Shown here piece after piece: positions 13,901-28,900 of a stretch of 64,000 nt of DNA. A program made the translations under genes and the position numbers. Under the pieces are notes generated by a model. That model worked only from the letters and a program-made list of their open reading frames with translations. It made no database searches and had not been told where the DNA came from. Within the stretch, counting starts at the first letter, position 1, and each line of letters opens with the position of its first letter. The DNA is from Ascidia mentula (lineage: Eukaryota; Chordata; Ascidiacea; Phlebobranchia; Ascidiidae): contig OX387199.1 in NCBI GenBank assembly GCA_947561715.1, forward strand, positions 5,337,001 to 5,401,000. The letters run 5' to 3'.

Positions 13901-16900
13901 TGTGCGGATATTCGTATGTTGTCACAAGATATCAATTCGTTAACCCGTGATGAAGGATAGCGTGAAGAACAAGGCATGACGCCACATAGTCAAAAATACC
14001 TCGGTGGTATTGAAAAGCTGTGGGTTTGGACGCTTGCTGTCGGTTTAAGATTCTAAAGATGTCCCCCATGTATAAATGTACGCAAAGCGAATTGCAAGCC
14101 TTTTATTATTTAGATATTTAAGTGCTGGGTACGTACTTCTAACAGTTGTATGTATGGAACTTCAGTGACTAAATCGTGGAAAAATATGTTGAAGGACATA
14201 AACCCACCTTGAACTGGGCGATATGATATCTATGGTTTAGGCCTGCTTCTTACCTACGACCAACGAGACATATCCGTCTGTTGAAGACACGGGTCGTTTC
14301 TCTCTGTACAAATTGCACCATTCCGGACCCACAGAATCCACACAACAGTCGGTATATGGCTGCGCTTCTTCAACTATATTTAAACGATTGCCATTAGGTC
14401 TGTACAGTCGTCCAATAAGCTTAACTAAATTAGCTGATGTATACGAAACACATTTTTTTATTAAGTCGAAATTTGAAATTTTTTAACTGTGCGCATTAGC
14501 CCTCAAAGAGTTTAAAAAACTTTCATGGACAAAGAAAATGGACAACATATTTGTGTTAGTTTTTTTATGGATTTTAAAACAGAAAGCTGCTTTGAGAAAG
14601 TGTTACTGGATTGTTCACTCACCAATAAACGTCTCGGTTGATGCGGAATCGAAGTTGGTGGTGAATGAGTTCAAGATGTAGTGGCCACCACTCGGGTGCC
14701 CGCCAGAGATAAAGCTAAACGAGCTTGAGTAACAACAAATCGGTCCGGTCGAACCTTCCGTGCTGTTGAAGTTCGGTTGGAAGCAATTTGATCCTAAAAT
14801 ACAGACAGTGAACGTTAGGAGGCCAGAAGAAGTGGGTGGTGGTTTACATGTACAAATATCCTTTAGACGCCCAGAAGCGAAAATGCAGGATTAGAGAAAG
14901 GGTGTCCACAATATCTATTTGGACAACGGGACAATAAGGGTCAGTAAGCTGAGACCGCCGTCAGTCACCAGCTGCACTGCAAGACCTGATGGGTCGAAAC
15001 AATGTGCACAGATGCCTATAATATACATTTGTTTTAAAAATTTAAATGCATTATCATTTAAAAAGTTACAGTGGTAGAAGGCTTGAACAGCAAGAGACAA
15101 ATTAACTGCTGTTTCAAAACAAGGAATTCAAACTTAAAATCTGGCACTGTTTTAAAGTTGACTATCTTACCTCCGACCCGTCGAATGAGAGTTGTATTTT
15201 CTGTACTGATGTTTACGCCAGCGAGAGGCACGGGTTCACTAGAACCGGGTCGGGAAAACCAGGGCACAGTCATCCAAAGCTCGCGGTAGAAAGCCGCTTG
15301 AAAGAAGTCTGTTGGGCATGGCTGTAACAAATAAACCACACAACTGTCGTTCGCTTGACGTTTGGTAAAAAACAAAGATGAAACAATTTGAAGTCTAAAG
15401 TGTTACTTTATGGCAAAGACATAGCGAATACCGTCGCAACGCAGTAATTAAAGTAACTTACGATATCAGTTTGCCATGTAGTTGGGTCTGGTTGGGCGTT
15501 GTACCATCTTCTACATTCAGTCTCAGGGCTTCGTTCGGTTGATGGACACTCTCCTATCTTGAATGCGAATGAACCAGCGACCCCTTGTACAAAAATAAAA
15601 TCGGTTTAAATGTGATTGAAGATATCCACAGACGAGCAGGAAATATTTGTGCGGGTGACACAGGAGCGTATCAAGCAACACGTTAATACCCCACATTGAG
15701 TATAATTTCTTTAGAAGTTACTTTGACAAACTTCTCAATAGGAAAATATATCAACTACAACAGCATTCGATTCGAGTAATGGATAGTATAGCTTTTTTCA
15801 ATAAAATTCCCTACTTTAAAACCATTTTCAAAATGGTTTGATCAATTTGACAACAGATGACAAACCAAGCTATTGGCATGATTACGTAAATCTGATTGTT
15901 TTCAAACAGGGTGATACCACAAGAACAACACAATTTACCCGTGATATCATCAGTAAAAAGATCGGGTCGGTTCGGTTCGGCCGACGATGAAACTGGATGA
16001 GTGAAAGATGTATCTCCGTTTGTGTAACCGACAACACCCTGCAGTCTTCTCAGGTTGAGGTTGACACTCATGTCACCATAACGTACAATGGTGTACGTTT
16101 CAACGCCATCCGTTGCAATGAAACCTTGGAATGTTACGGCCTGAAAAGCATGGGATATGTAAATATTTCACCCTTTTCTTTGACAAAAGTGTTTCAGGTC
16201 ATTACAAATTTCGAGTGCAATTATGGGAGTAGCTGTTAAATCTTCTCCACCACCAAGTCAAAACTAGCTTGCGCCAAGCTTCATATTTGTGATCCCAATC
16301 CTGGGGTGCGCAGAACAAGGGTTGCCATTGGTAACTTTAAAGGGGTACCGCCACCTTTTCTTTGCATTACTATGCGGTTTGTCGGTAGTGTAATGCTATG
16401 TACAGGTTTTTTCATAATATTTCCATGCAGAATTGGATAGAAAGGCTTATTACAGCATTCGTGATGGTCGCTCATCGGTTTGTCGCCATTGTGTGACGCA
16501 AAATCCTGATAAATTTCGCATGGTTGCCTTAAGCCAAGATAGGTTGGGAACCAGTAGTTTATAGGAAATAAAAAACTTTTACGGCTTTCCTTTTCAAATA
16601 CTGGAGAGCAGTAACTTTTGTTTCTCAACTAACTACCACAAACATCTATTGCTTCCTTGTTAAGTTACAACATTGTGCTTACGTCTGTAACACGGTTGGT
16701 GAGTCTAGGAATTGCCGGGTTGAAGGGAATTTCCACGTATGTGACCTTGATTACCTCCAAAGCACTGAACGTTTTGTTGAAGTCGTTCGATATCGCATTG
16801 TTGACAAATCCACGAATGTTTTGCGCCTCTGTGAGGTAAACACTTTGTTATCGCATGAAAATTTTGAGATCGGAGAATTTGTCAAGACGACACCGTGTTT

Positions 16901-19900
16901 TAACTTTTTTTTCGTGTCACTCAAGAGAACAAACGCTTAGGAATGATTTAGTGAAGATTTAGAGAAAGTTTTTTAAGGAAGGGTGGCTTGTAACATTGTC
17001 GTACATTTCAAGTAGTGTGTTCTATCTCTTCTATCATGTCATGCAAAGGTTTTTAACGCTTAGGATTGACTTGGACGAGATTTAAAGTTCGATTTTAGAA
17101 GGGCCTGGTAACTTGTCGCACCCAAAAAGTAAAAACCTTTTCGGTAAAAGATATAAAGATATAAAGTGTTTTCGTGTTATTTAAGAGAACATACACTTAG
17201 AAATTAATCAGGCAAGCATTAGAAAAGGTTATATTTTAGGAAGTGCGTGAGTAACTCGTTGCACACTTTAGGTAAAAACTATGTAGTTTAGACATTCTTT
17301 GGTAAAGATATGAAGCTTTAACTGACGTGGGGAAGTGTTTGCCTCCAGGACGTGTTTGTAGAAAATTTCTCCCCATCCTCGAGCGAAGAGGTTTGTCCAG
17401 AACAGCGCGACGATTCCTTCGTTGTTAACCTGGGTGTGGGCGTCCAGTGTGGAGGGCGAGCTCTTGTATTTTGCCTGAGTAAGCCCAGAGCTCATCGACT
17501 GGAAGACGACCAAGCCATTCTCGTTGATATAAAACCTTTAAAGTGACGTGAGTGATTTACAGGGCGTTGTTAAACGATTTTCTGAACCGTGAACAAAAGA
17601 CAGCTAGTTGCGAGTTTATTTTGTGGCGTTTTTCTAAGGTATATAATGTTGTGCATTTTGGCAAAGCAACATGTACTACGCTTTTCTTCGCAAAAATGGC
17701 CAACATTAAATATTATATTATTTCCATGTCGCAACTTTGGGTAAACAAAGAGTGTTAAGTTAACTCGTGTGTGGTTTTGTTTGTATGGAAAGACTTCCAC
17801 TTTGCATCTTTATTCAATTTCCTTAGATTTATCCCACTTAGGAGTTTAGTCAGTTTACCTGTTGTATTTTTGCGACCCGATCGCAAACCCAACAGTACTG
17901 TAAAAGATATGAGTAGATTGATCAATAGTGGTTATATCCAAGAAAAGTTCATCGCCGATGTCGAGACCATAGTCTTGAACAAGCGTTTCTGGAATAAATA
18001 ACATGGGTGTATTTTTCAGTTTAATCCCAATGCCGGCAGGCACATTTCCAGCTAAAATGATTTCTTTAGGAAGAATTGGACGGTATTGGCCAGAGGCAGG
18101 CCATTCACATCGTTTAACTTTAAAATATTTTGTGAAATCTGTTAATTTTATGCTTTGGTTTTCCGCACCTCTTTCTGACCGGCGCACACGCGCATCATGA
18201 GGCGGTTTATGAGGCCAGAACGACTCAAACAAGTTGTACAAGTAAGATGTTGGTGGCGCTTGTGGCAGTCAAATATTTTATTAAACAAACACCTGATTTT
18301 CTTGCATTTTGAGACGAAAAGTTGAATAAAGGGACTTACGGACGCATTGTGAGCCGTCAGTGGGGCCGCCGGCTGGAGGCAAGTAACCCTGCTGACATGT
18401 GCATGTAAAGCCCCCGTCGTTATCCGTGCAATCGGCGTGTTCGTGGCAGGTGTTTAATGCGGGATCGGCGCATTCGTCAACGTTTGTCTGCAATTCAAAC
18501 AAACTCGATCGTTGCAAGACAACAAGCTCAATAGTTTAAAATTTGTTTAAATAAACAAAAGACAACGCAGCAATGTTTCGTGCAATCGCATGATTGACAA
18601 GATCGCCCCACTGCGCAGGTCCTCATTTGGCGATCACAGTTATCGCATCGAGATCATTATGTTTGCAGGTTTCGCAGCCCAGGCCCACGCAGGCATTGCA
18701 GCCAAGCTGGATCAGCAACTTTTCCCCGACAAGTCGGAGACTGTACACCTAATGAACGGATAAAAGAAACAGAAAAGAACACAGATACAAACCTGGCAAG
18801 TTGGGCCGGTCCAAGCCGCTGTACACATACAACCGTACGAGCCTACAGAGTTGACACAGGTTCCACCGTTGTGACATCCTACTATACGATCTGAGCACAT
18901 TCCCAACGCAACGCAAATTGCACTGAGACTCCCTGAGGCCACACACTCGTTGGTGTCTGTGAAGGACAAAATTTGTTTATATTTATTTCCAGAACTTAAA
19001 AATGTTTGTAAGTGTTGGGTCTAAACGAAAGTCCAGGAATTTACCGTCACAAAAGAGCTGTTGCCACATTTATAAACAAAACGTAGTAGCAACCGCTATT
19101 TCTTGACTATTTGTTTTGAGGCTTTCATACTCTCAGCTAAAGCATGATGTCAAACATATTACACGATATTCTAATCTGGGGGTTTGACAACTTACGGTCA
19201 AAACTAGAAAAAATAATTGATTAAATTTATCCTCAATCGCAGAGTTTAAAGACATCATAATAGTGAAAAAATAGATAAAGCCAGTGGGAAAAATTAGTAC
19301 AGTCCGCTGATACTTAAGGAGTTTGGCATTGTCCACGGTTAGGTAGAGGTTGCCAACCCTGTTTTAAGCTATCGACTGCACGTTGATATATGACAGTTAC
19401 ATGGACATATTATATGGGATAGCATGGTGGACAACGGAAACAAACGTACCCTGTGAACAGTTCGTTCCCTCGTAACCTTGGAAACACTGGCAAGTGTAGT
19501 CGTTTTGACCACCCCCGACAACAGGAACACAAGTTCCGTTGAGACAAGGATTGTTTACGTCACACACGTGTGTTGCTCTTTCACAGCAGAAGTTAGGGGC
19601 GATGGTGGAGGCGACGTATCCGGTAGAACACGAACATGAGAATGGCTGAGTTACCTCGTCGCAATTCTACAAACAACAAACAATCCGTTTTACGAGTGTA
19701 GTTGTTAGAAAAGCTTACACGGAAAAAGTTGTTTTTATGTTACTGTTGCTGCCAGGGATAATGCAGTTTGCAATGTAGCTGACATTCTGGCAAAATCAAC
19801 GTCTTGTTTATTCTTCCAACGTTTCTCTGTCATGCGGCGGGACTTCATTAAGGTTTTACACCGCAACTCGGACGTAAAAGCAAAATGGAAAAAGGACGCC

Positions 19901-22900
19901 AGCACCTATGAAATTTCTGTTGCTGCCAGGCATATTGCAAATTAAAATGTTCTGCTCTTCTGGCAAAAAATATACGTGCCATGCGGCGAGACTTCATCAG
20001 GTATAACGCAAAAAGTGAACTACACTAAAACACGCAGTCGAAGAAATACAGCACGTATATTTTATGCCAGAAGAGCAGTACATTTTTAAGACGCCAACAC
20101 CGTTTCTAAAGTCACGTGATGGGTCAAATAGAGGTAATTTGTGACTAAATTGTCGACACAACGGACGTTAAAGTTGGCTTATCACATCTTTCGCCAGTTT
20201 TTTTCCGTTAGTGTTAAAGAATACGCCACACTGCCCTTCCAGACATAGTTTTAAAATTTAAACTATTGTGTTTGGTTCGCGATGTACAGCTTTTTACTAC
20301 GTGGTATTAACATTTACGCGTGTTTAAGATGAAAGCGTTTAGTAGCGAAAAGGGGGATAACCCCATTCTGAAAACGCCCGACCACATCATACCTGCTCAC
20401 ACGTGTTCAAAGTGTTGGATGAACACTCGTTGATGTTTTGGCAAACCCTGTTGGAGCTAGGAGCTTTCTCGAAACCTTTGTTGCATCTACATTCCATGTT
20501 ACCGGTTATGACGTCAACGTAACAAACTCCTTCGAAGCAGATGTTGAAGGAGCAGGAGGTGATCGCTTAAAAAAAGAAAATAAATAATTAATTAAAATAT
20601 CTGAGCATTGCATTCAACGATAAAATTTTAATCTCGGTGATGTATTTATTCGACTATACCAGATACCCAACGATAATGAAACGACACAAGTTTTGAAACT
20701 TTGTGCTGCTGTGAATGTATAATGTTTTTATATATGTGCAAAAATAGCCATAATATTCATTGAGAGTTGCAGACAGGGTGTGCACTGATGAGACCATACC
20801 GGTCGAACCACTGTGTGTACACCCTGTCTGCAGCTCTCTATAATACTTTTATTCAGTAATACTTTATCCTCTGACCTAAGTTGAAAACCGCCCAACAGGA
20901 TTTTCCACAAGCAAAGTTACAGGAACACGTTATAATCGATTTTCAAACTCACGTTGACATTGACCGCTTGAATCTAATTGAAACCCGGCGTCGCACCGAC
21001 AGATCGCACTCGAACGCGTCGAAACGCATGTGTGGTCGCAGTTGTGAGTTCCGTACTTACATATGTCGAATGCTGAAATTACAAAGGCTTTTGGTTAATA
21101 TTTCGCAAAATATATGAAACGTTGGTAATGTTATGAACCCAAGCTTTTACTCGAATAAGATTGAGTGCAAACAGCAAAAATTTCTGCAAATAAAGTTAAC
21201 ATATCTTTTCCATTACAGTTATTTCATTTCAGTTTTTCTCAACATAGAAATTTAAGTTAATTTCTTGTTAGGTTTTTCGTATGAAAAGCGAAAGGACGAC
21301 ATAAATATCGCAAAAAATCGTCTACAACATCTCCAAAAAAAGGGTTTTGCAAAACGATAATATTATGAAGTGTTCACTTACCACATGCTTCCGGAGGTCC
21401 GTCTATCACACCATACGAGTACCCGCAATCACAAGGACATTCGAATGAACCCGGTGTGTTCAGACAGGTGGAGTTTCCCGTACAATTGTGTGAACCAGAA
21501 TCGCACTCGTTGATGTCTGACGAGATCGAAGAGAGGTTTAAATTTTCGCAAAGTGTCATAAAGCCGGTGTTTCAATGAGAAATGCTAAAATATTTTTAAA
21601 AACTTTTGAAAGACTTGAGGCCGGACCTGTTTTTGTCAAACATTTAACAAAGAAAACTGGTTCCACCACACGCATATATGCCGCGACCCCAACTCACCAA
21701 CACAACTTCCTGTGGAGTTTTCAAAACCCGTGAGACATTCGCAGGTGGCGCTAAAGTTTCCGGGCGAACAGAATTCGTTTTCTCCACACGTCAATCTCTC
21801 ACAATAGTCGATTGCTGCCGTACAACAATGGGTTACAAACACGGTAATTTGTGGTTCGTGTCAGAAAATTTTGTCTGCTAAACTTATCGATATGCTATGA
21901 AACTTTGTGTCGTCAACAATGAAGTGTTTTGCTTTAAGTTGCGGTAACTACAAAAGTAATTTGTAAAAGTAGAAACAAAAGTTCTTTAAACTGCCCGAAA
22001 TCAACATATTTATTTACACATTCATTTTGTAACAATGGTGGTCGACCGTTTAAAAAAGTAAATACTAAACATGGCGCTTTATTTTCAAATCATAACTTCG
22101 CATTAAGTTGATTCGTGTTAAAATGTCCCACGTTGCGCAATGCACGTTACTTACGAGCTAATGCAACACAAAATGTTATGAGTTACAACATCGTGAGTTA
22201 CAACAAGAGTAGTGCTGCAAAGACTGAGGTGACATTGGATATGAGCGAACTAGTGTCATGTCAGTCTCACACTCACCAATACATTCCCCGATAGCCAGTG
22301 GATGGGGTTCGAACCCTCGAACACAATCACACACGTAACCTCCATTCATATTTCTGCAGATTTGGTTCGATGCGCAAGTGAATGAGCCACTGGTACATTC
22401 GTCGATGTCTGTGAACAGGGTAACCGTATGTTTGCCTTTAAATGCCACGTATGATGTATGCATGCAATAAATTTAATGAGAACAGATTCTACATTTGGGA
22501 ACTGGTAAAAGTATTAACGGGGACTGGCAGTTGGGTTATGTTTTAGGGCCACAGGCCTACATATAACATGACCTTATAATCGTTATGCTTAAATCGATTG
22601 AGCTGAAAAAAATTTGGCGTAATTCATTCGTTTATAAAGTTCTTACAAATTATCCATAAAATCCGATGAATTTCACGATTATAAAATAAGTACAGAAGAA
22701 AATGCTGTGAAATTACTACTCACCAACACATAATTCTCCCTGTTTCTCATAGAATGAGTCGCAAACGCAGTCGTACGATCCTACGTTGTTGAGACAAGCG
22801 GAGTTGTTCTGGCACGTGACAGTCAGACATTCGTTGTCATCTGTGCCATGTAAAAATGTGTATACAGCATGTCAGTTCAGCAAAACAATAAACAAAGAAG

Positions 22901-25900
22901 AAAAGACAGCATTGATAAACAAACGTATGCCGTAAGTTTACATTGTTTAACTTCTTCATAGCAAGCTGTGAACACTGTCCGTATTTTCTAAATCTCAACT
23001 CAACCAATGAAACCCCAAAGGTGGCTGACATGTTTTTTCCATGCCAGGTGGTGACGCAATCTAACCGATATGTGGAAAATATTTTCAATTAGTCATTTCT
23101 TTGTATTTGATCGAATTATGTAGAACAGTTCCGACCATTCTTCAGGCAGCTCTGTATGCGACACAATGTGCCCTATCGACATACTGCGAGGGTGTGTTGG
23201 TTTAAATCAGTCGTTCTTAACCTTAGTTATATCGACTACCATTTCAAAGTGAAGCAAAGCTGCCGCGAACCACCTGCATTGTATCAACCACAAAATTTTT
23301 GACACAAGCAAGTGTGGAAGAACATTTAAACTTATTTTCGTCGTTGATCACCAGACCTAATATGAATGATGATTTCTAAATAATTTCAACCAATTTATAG
23401 ATTGGTTTTCCTGCACTAAACTCGCGTACCAGCGGTTGTCAACCAGCACTGGCTTATTTGATTGTGCGTTCATATCATGGTCAAGACTAAGGGCAAGTCG
23501 AACTCATTATAAGAGAAGCAATAATTTAAATCAGTCTGGTACTGACCGTCGCAAATCATGGAGGAGTTGAACGCGTATCCGGACACGCATTCACAAACAT
23601 GACTTCCATTGGTATTCCGGCATTCCTCGTTTATCGAGCAAATGTTAGGGTTGGACGCACATTCGTCGATGTCTGCAATAAACAAATTCAACGGTTGAAA
23701 AAACTTTAAATATTTTAAACTTTAAACTTTCACGTTGCAGTATTTTACTGGTTTAAATTTTTGTGTTTCCAAATTTCAATCATAAAATGGCCACATTATT
23801 AACAACGAGGGGTTGATTAGATACTCACCAATACAAGTTCCAAGACTATTCTTAGTATATCCAGAAACACAATCACACGCAAACGAGCCTTCCGTGTTAC
23901 TGCATACCTCGTTCACAATGCAAGTGTGCTCCCCGGTGCTACATTCGTTAATATCTGAAATAAAATGAATCTCAGTGAACAATTTTGCATGAGTCAAAGA
24001 CAAAATTAGAGTTAAATTTACCGAAATAGCTTGTTGGCAACGCTATTAAGCATAATATTTGGTCAAACGTTTTTCTGGTTAATTTTCTTCAACAGAAAAG
24101 CTTTGAAATTTACCAAATTTGCCAAAAGCCACAAGTTTTGGTCATGCTATAGAAATACAAAATTAAATCTTACCGTCACAGATGTTGGTGGCGTTAAAGA
24201 CATAACCAGTTGTACAGTTACAAACATAACTTCCATTGAGATTTCGGCATTCTTCATTTGTGGAGCAAATACTAGGGGTCATACTACATTCGTCGGTGTC
24301 TACAAACAAAAAACAAATTTTTTAAACTCAGGAATACGGCCAAAGTTTCCCACATAAATTTAAACATTACGGGCCGTGTTTTACAGTTGATGCATCTGGA
24401 CAATCAATTATTGTGACGAAAATCAGCAACTTCTTATTTAAAAGCCTTTGCATTCATCTTATGCACTGCGGTATTTCATTGCTCCACCGATATAACTAGT
24501 AGATGTTTACGAGTACCATTTCAAAAGAAATATGTTGATAACCTGACTTCTGTAACTTACCAATACAAGTTCCTAGACTATCCTTTTGATATCCAGAATC
24601 ACAATCACACACAAACGAGCCTTCCGTGTTTCTGCAAACTTCGTTCACAATACAAGTGTGCGCCCCGGTGTTACATTCGTTAATATCTGAAATAAAATGA
24701 ATCTTAATGGATTGAAGACAAATGTTTAGCAACTAAACGGATAATATTTGGGACAGTTGGTAGATAAACTTTGGTAAGTTAATTCATGAACCCACATAAG
24801 CCCCCACATTTTGTAAATAGCAAACAATATTTGTAAGGTAAAAACGTAGGTTGTTAAATAAAATCTTACCGTCACAAATGTTGGTGGCGTTAAAGAAATA
24901 ACCAGTTGTACAATTACAAACATAACTTCCATTGAGATTTCGGCATTCCTCATTTGTGGAGCAAATACTAGGGGTCATACTACATTCGTCGGTGTCTACA
25001 AACAAAAAACATTTTTTAAACTCAGGAATACGGCCAAATTTTCCCACATAAATTTAAACATTACGGGCCGTGTTTTACAGTTGATGCATCTGGACAATCA
25101 ATTATTGTGACGAAAATCAGCAACTTCTTATTTAAAAGCCTTTGCATTCATCTTATGCACTGCGGTATTTCATTGTTCCACCGATATAACTAGTAGATGT
25201 TTACGAGTACCATTTCAAAAGAAATAAGTTGATAACCTGACTTCTGTAACTTACCAATACAAGTTCCTAGACTATCCTTTTGATATCCAGAATCACAATC
25301 ACACACAAACGAGCCTTCCGTGTTTCTGCATACCTCGTTCACAATACAATTGTGCGCCCCGGTGTTACATTCGTTAATATCTGAAATAAAATGAATCTTA
25401 ATGGATTGAAGACAAATGTTTAGCAACTAAACGGATAATATTTGGGACAGTTGGTAGATAAACTTTGGAAAGTAAATTCATGAATCCACATAAGCCCCCA
25501 CATTTAGTAAATAGCAAACAATATTTGTAAGGTAAAAACGTGGGCTGTTTAAATTATATCTTACCGTCACAGATGTTGGTGTCGTTGAATACATAACCAG
25601 TTCTACAGTTACAAACATGACTTCCATTGAGATTTCGACATTCCTCATTTGTGGAGCAAACGCTGGGGGTCAGACTACATTCGTCGATGTCTACGAACAG
25701 GAATAAACGATTTAGCCAAACGTTTTAACACAAAATCAAATATTTGAGGACCACCGTATTCGTTAATATCTGCAAAATATTGTCAAAGTATACCAAGACC
25801 TCATTTCAAGAAGAAAATTTAAGAAAATATTTGTTACATACAGTGAGACCCACTAGGACATAACATTTGAAAACCCCATTCAAAGCATTTAGGAATTAAA

Positions 25901-28900
25901 ATGAAATTCGTTAACATGTCGTTGGAAATTTCAAAACTTAAAACTTGCAAAAAAGTTACTGATGGAAAATACCGTCCATCGTTTGTAGGGAAATTTTAAA
26001 ACCAAAAATTGCCGCTGCTTGATAAACGTTCTTACCGACACATTCTCCGTCCTTTCTTTCGTAATTCTCGTTGCAAACGCACGAGAAGGAACCGGCAGTG
26101 TTGTTGCACGATGAATTGGGCATGCAGTCAAACGTCAAACATTCGTCCATGTCTATAGATATAAAGGATGCATTCTTTAAATTACAGAACTGGCGACATT
26201 AAAAAATTAGCCGCTGTTATAACAAACTGCATTCTCTGCGTTTTCTTCAGCCACTACTGCAATAAATTTTGACAAGATTTTATGGAGTTTTCCACAATTA
26301 TTATAAACTGAACGGTATTGGGTGAGTATGTATTTCCTAAAAGCAGCCTAGTTAGCTTTAAAACCAAATGGTCCGAGTGTGTCGTGATAAACGGTAAAAA
26401 CAAAAAGGTTTGTTTAAAACAAAGAATTGGGAATCGACAATGTCGATTGTCGAACATCTACTCCTGGAAGACATTACAACGTTATTTGATAACGACGAGC
26501 ATGATGTCGCAACACATCAACATTCTCTTTATAGTACCACCCATTCGAAGTTGTGATACGCGTTCGCCTCGTACACATACTACAAGTAATATTCACCTTG
26601 ACAGGTGCTGTTTCGGACTTCGAAGCCAGGGAAACAATTGCATTCGGTTGATCCATTGTTCACCATGCATTGTCCAGATCCACAATCCACCGAATCACAG
26701 AGAGACACGTCTAACAAAAGAAAAACGATTTCTGTCTCTGCCCGTGACGTCATAACCATTATGGACGTGGACACGTAACACGTCATTCTGTTAATTTTCT
26801 CGGGCAACATGAAGCAGTTTCTGGTACTTACTCTGACACACCCCGTCCACGCGCGAAAGACCTTCAACACAGTCGCACATAAAGTTTCCGCCAGGTGTCG
26901 CTCTGCACTCTTCCTTTTCCGGACAAGGTTCTCCACATGGGGATGCAGCTGCGAAAAGATGGCAGTTAGCACCAAAACTACCAGTTGTACAGACAATGTA
27001 ACAACAGATTTGTTTTTTAACCTGAAATCACTACAATAAGATTTTATATTTTAAAAAAACAGAAACTTTAAAAATTTTTGTAAGAAGTAGCTGAGTATTG
27101 TGCTACTTTTGCTACCAGGCATACTACAATTCAAATAAAACTGATCTTGTGGAAAAAATTAACGTAGATTATTTGTCCGACTTTTCGTCTGCCATGAAGC
27201 AAGATTTTATAAGTTTTTTTTTTCACCGCAATTTAAACGTATACCGCAAAACTAAGTAAGTTGCTAACTGTTCGCTATAACCAGGAATGGAATGATACAT
27301 GGAAGGTTTTGGATAAAAAGAAAACGTTGCCAACATTAAGTATAACTCACCAATGCATTCACATGTGTCGTTGTCCAACACGAAGCCTTCATCGCACTGC
27401 AAAGCATAATGTGTGATGATCTTGAGGCCACAAAAAAGTCAAATCAAATTGTAAAAGTACACGAAAGGCCCAAGTGTCGCTTTTTAACCAACATAATATC
27501 AAATATAGAGCTATCGCTACACCACACCGTAAAAAAGCAAGTTTATGCTCAAAATTAATCGTAGAAAAATTGGCAGAAGTTTAATATCAATCACTCCGAA
27601 GGACTCAAAGACTTGCCTCCATTGAGAAGGGATATGGTGGTGGAGGTGTTATCATAGGAGGTGGCATACTAAAGATAATATCCTCAGGAGCTGGTGGTGG
27701 TGGCGGAATCAAAGGAGGTGGCGACATTTCCTGGACACTGTCTGGTGGTGGCGGTGGTGGTGGCATGAGAGGTGGTGGTGGCACGCTGTTGCTGTCACCC
27801 TCGGATGGTGGCGGTGGCGGAGGTGGCATGAGAGGTGGTGGAGGCACGCTGGTGCTGTCATCCTCTACTGGTGGCGGCGGAGGTGGCATGAGAGGTGGTG
27901 GTGGCACGCTGGTGCTGTCATCCTCTACTGGTGGCGGCGGAGGTGGCATGAGAGGTGGTGGTGGCACGCTGGTGCTGTCATCCTCTACTGGTGGTGGCGG
28001 AGGTGGCATGAGAGGCGGTGGTGGCACGCTGGTGCTGTCACCCTCTACTGGCGGTGGCGGTGGTGGCATGAGAGGTGGTGGTGGCACGCTGGTGCTGTCA
28101 CCCTCTACTGGCGGTGGCGGTGGTGGCATGAAAGGCGGTGGTGGCACGCTGGTGCTGTCACCCTCTACTGGCGGTGGCGGTGGTGGCATGAGAGGCGGTG
28201 GTGGCACGCTGGTGGTGTCATCGTTTTCTACCGGTGGTGGAGGAGGTGGCATTAGAGGTGGTGGAGGTGACACATTACGATCCATGTCGAAGTCCGGAGG
28301 AGGGGGAGGTGGCATCAGAGGTGGAGGAGGAGAGTTGTTCTTTTTGACTTCGAAGTCTGGAGGAGGAGGTGGAGGAAGAAGCAGAGGTGGAGGAGGAGAA
28401 AATTTAACGTCGTCAAATTCAGAAGGTGGAGGCGGAGGTGGGAGGATGAGAGGAGGCGGGGGAGTAGCGTTACTATTGTCTGATTCTGGTGGTGGAGGAG
28501 GTGGTGGGAGCATTAGAGGTGGAGGAGCTGTGGTTGATGATCCATCTTCCGGCGGAGGGGGTGGTGGTGGGAGCATTAGTGGTGGAGGAGCTTTGGTTGA
28601 TGATCCATCTTCTGGTGGTGGAGGAGGAGGTGGTAGCATTAGAGGTGGAGGAGCTTTGGTTGATGATCCATCTTCTGGTGGTGGAGGAGGTGGTGGGAGC
28701 ATTAGAGGTGGAGGAGCTTTGGTTGATGATCCATCTTCTGGCGGAGGAGGTGGTGGTGGGAGCATTAGAGGTGGAGGAGCTTTTGATGATGATCCATCTT
28801 CAGGTGGTGGAGGAGGTGGTGGGAGCATTAGTGGTGGAGGAGCTTTTGATGATGATCCATCTTCCGGCGGAGGCGGTGGTGGTGGGAGCATTAAAGGTGG

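Larger units (their letters stand above)
18340..26948 (-). other. EGF block C: about 20 EGF repeats, mostly one per exon
   Basis: Exons 26948-26832, 26710-26597, 26152-26036, 25690-25565, 25380-25255, 24995-24870, 24686-24561, 24299-24174, 23954-23829, 23672-23547, 22840-22724, 22408-22277, 21814-21698, 21516-21382, 21072-20953, 20565-20393, 19666-19450, 18956-18793 and 18487-18340. Nearly all are phase 1-1. Most carry D-x-(D/N)-E-C. From 23672 to 25690 two repeat types alternate (SxTPSxCSTNEEC and NTGxHxCIVNEVC). The 23547 donor is GTCAGT. Exons 20565 and 19666 are longer and together hold about three domains, one without the calcium motif. Confidence 0.88.

Noticed and set aside
17570..18241. 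Whole minus-strand frame from 18241 as coding
   Set aside because: Only 17988-17859 is used: it has an acceptor, the right phase and the NIDO motif; the upstream part reads through an intron.
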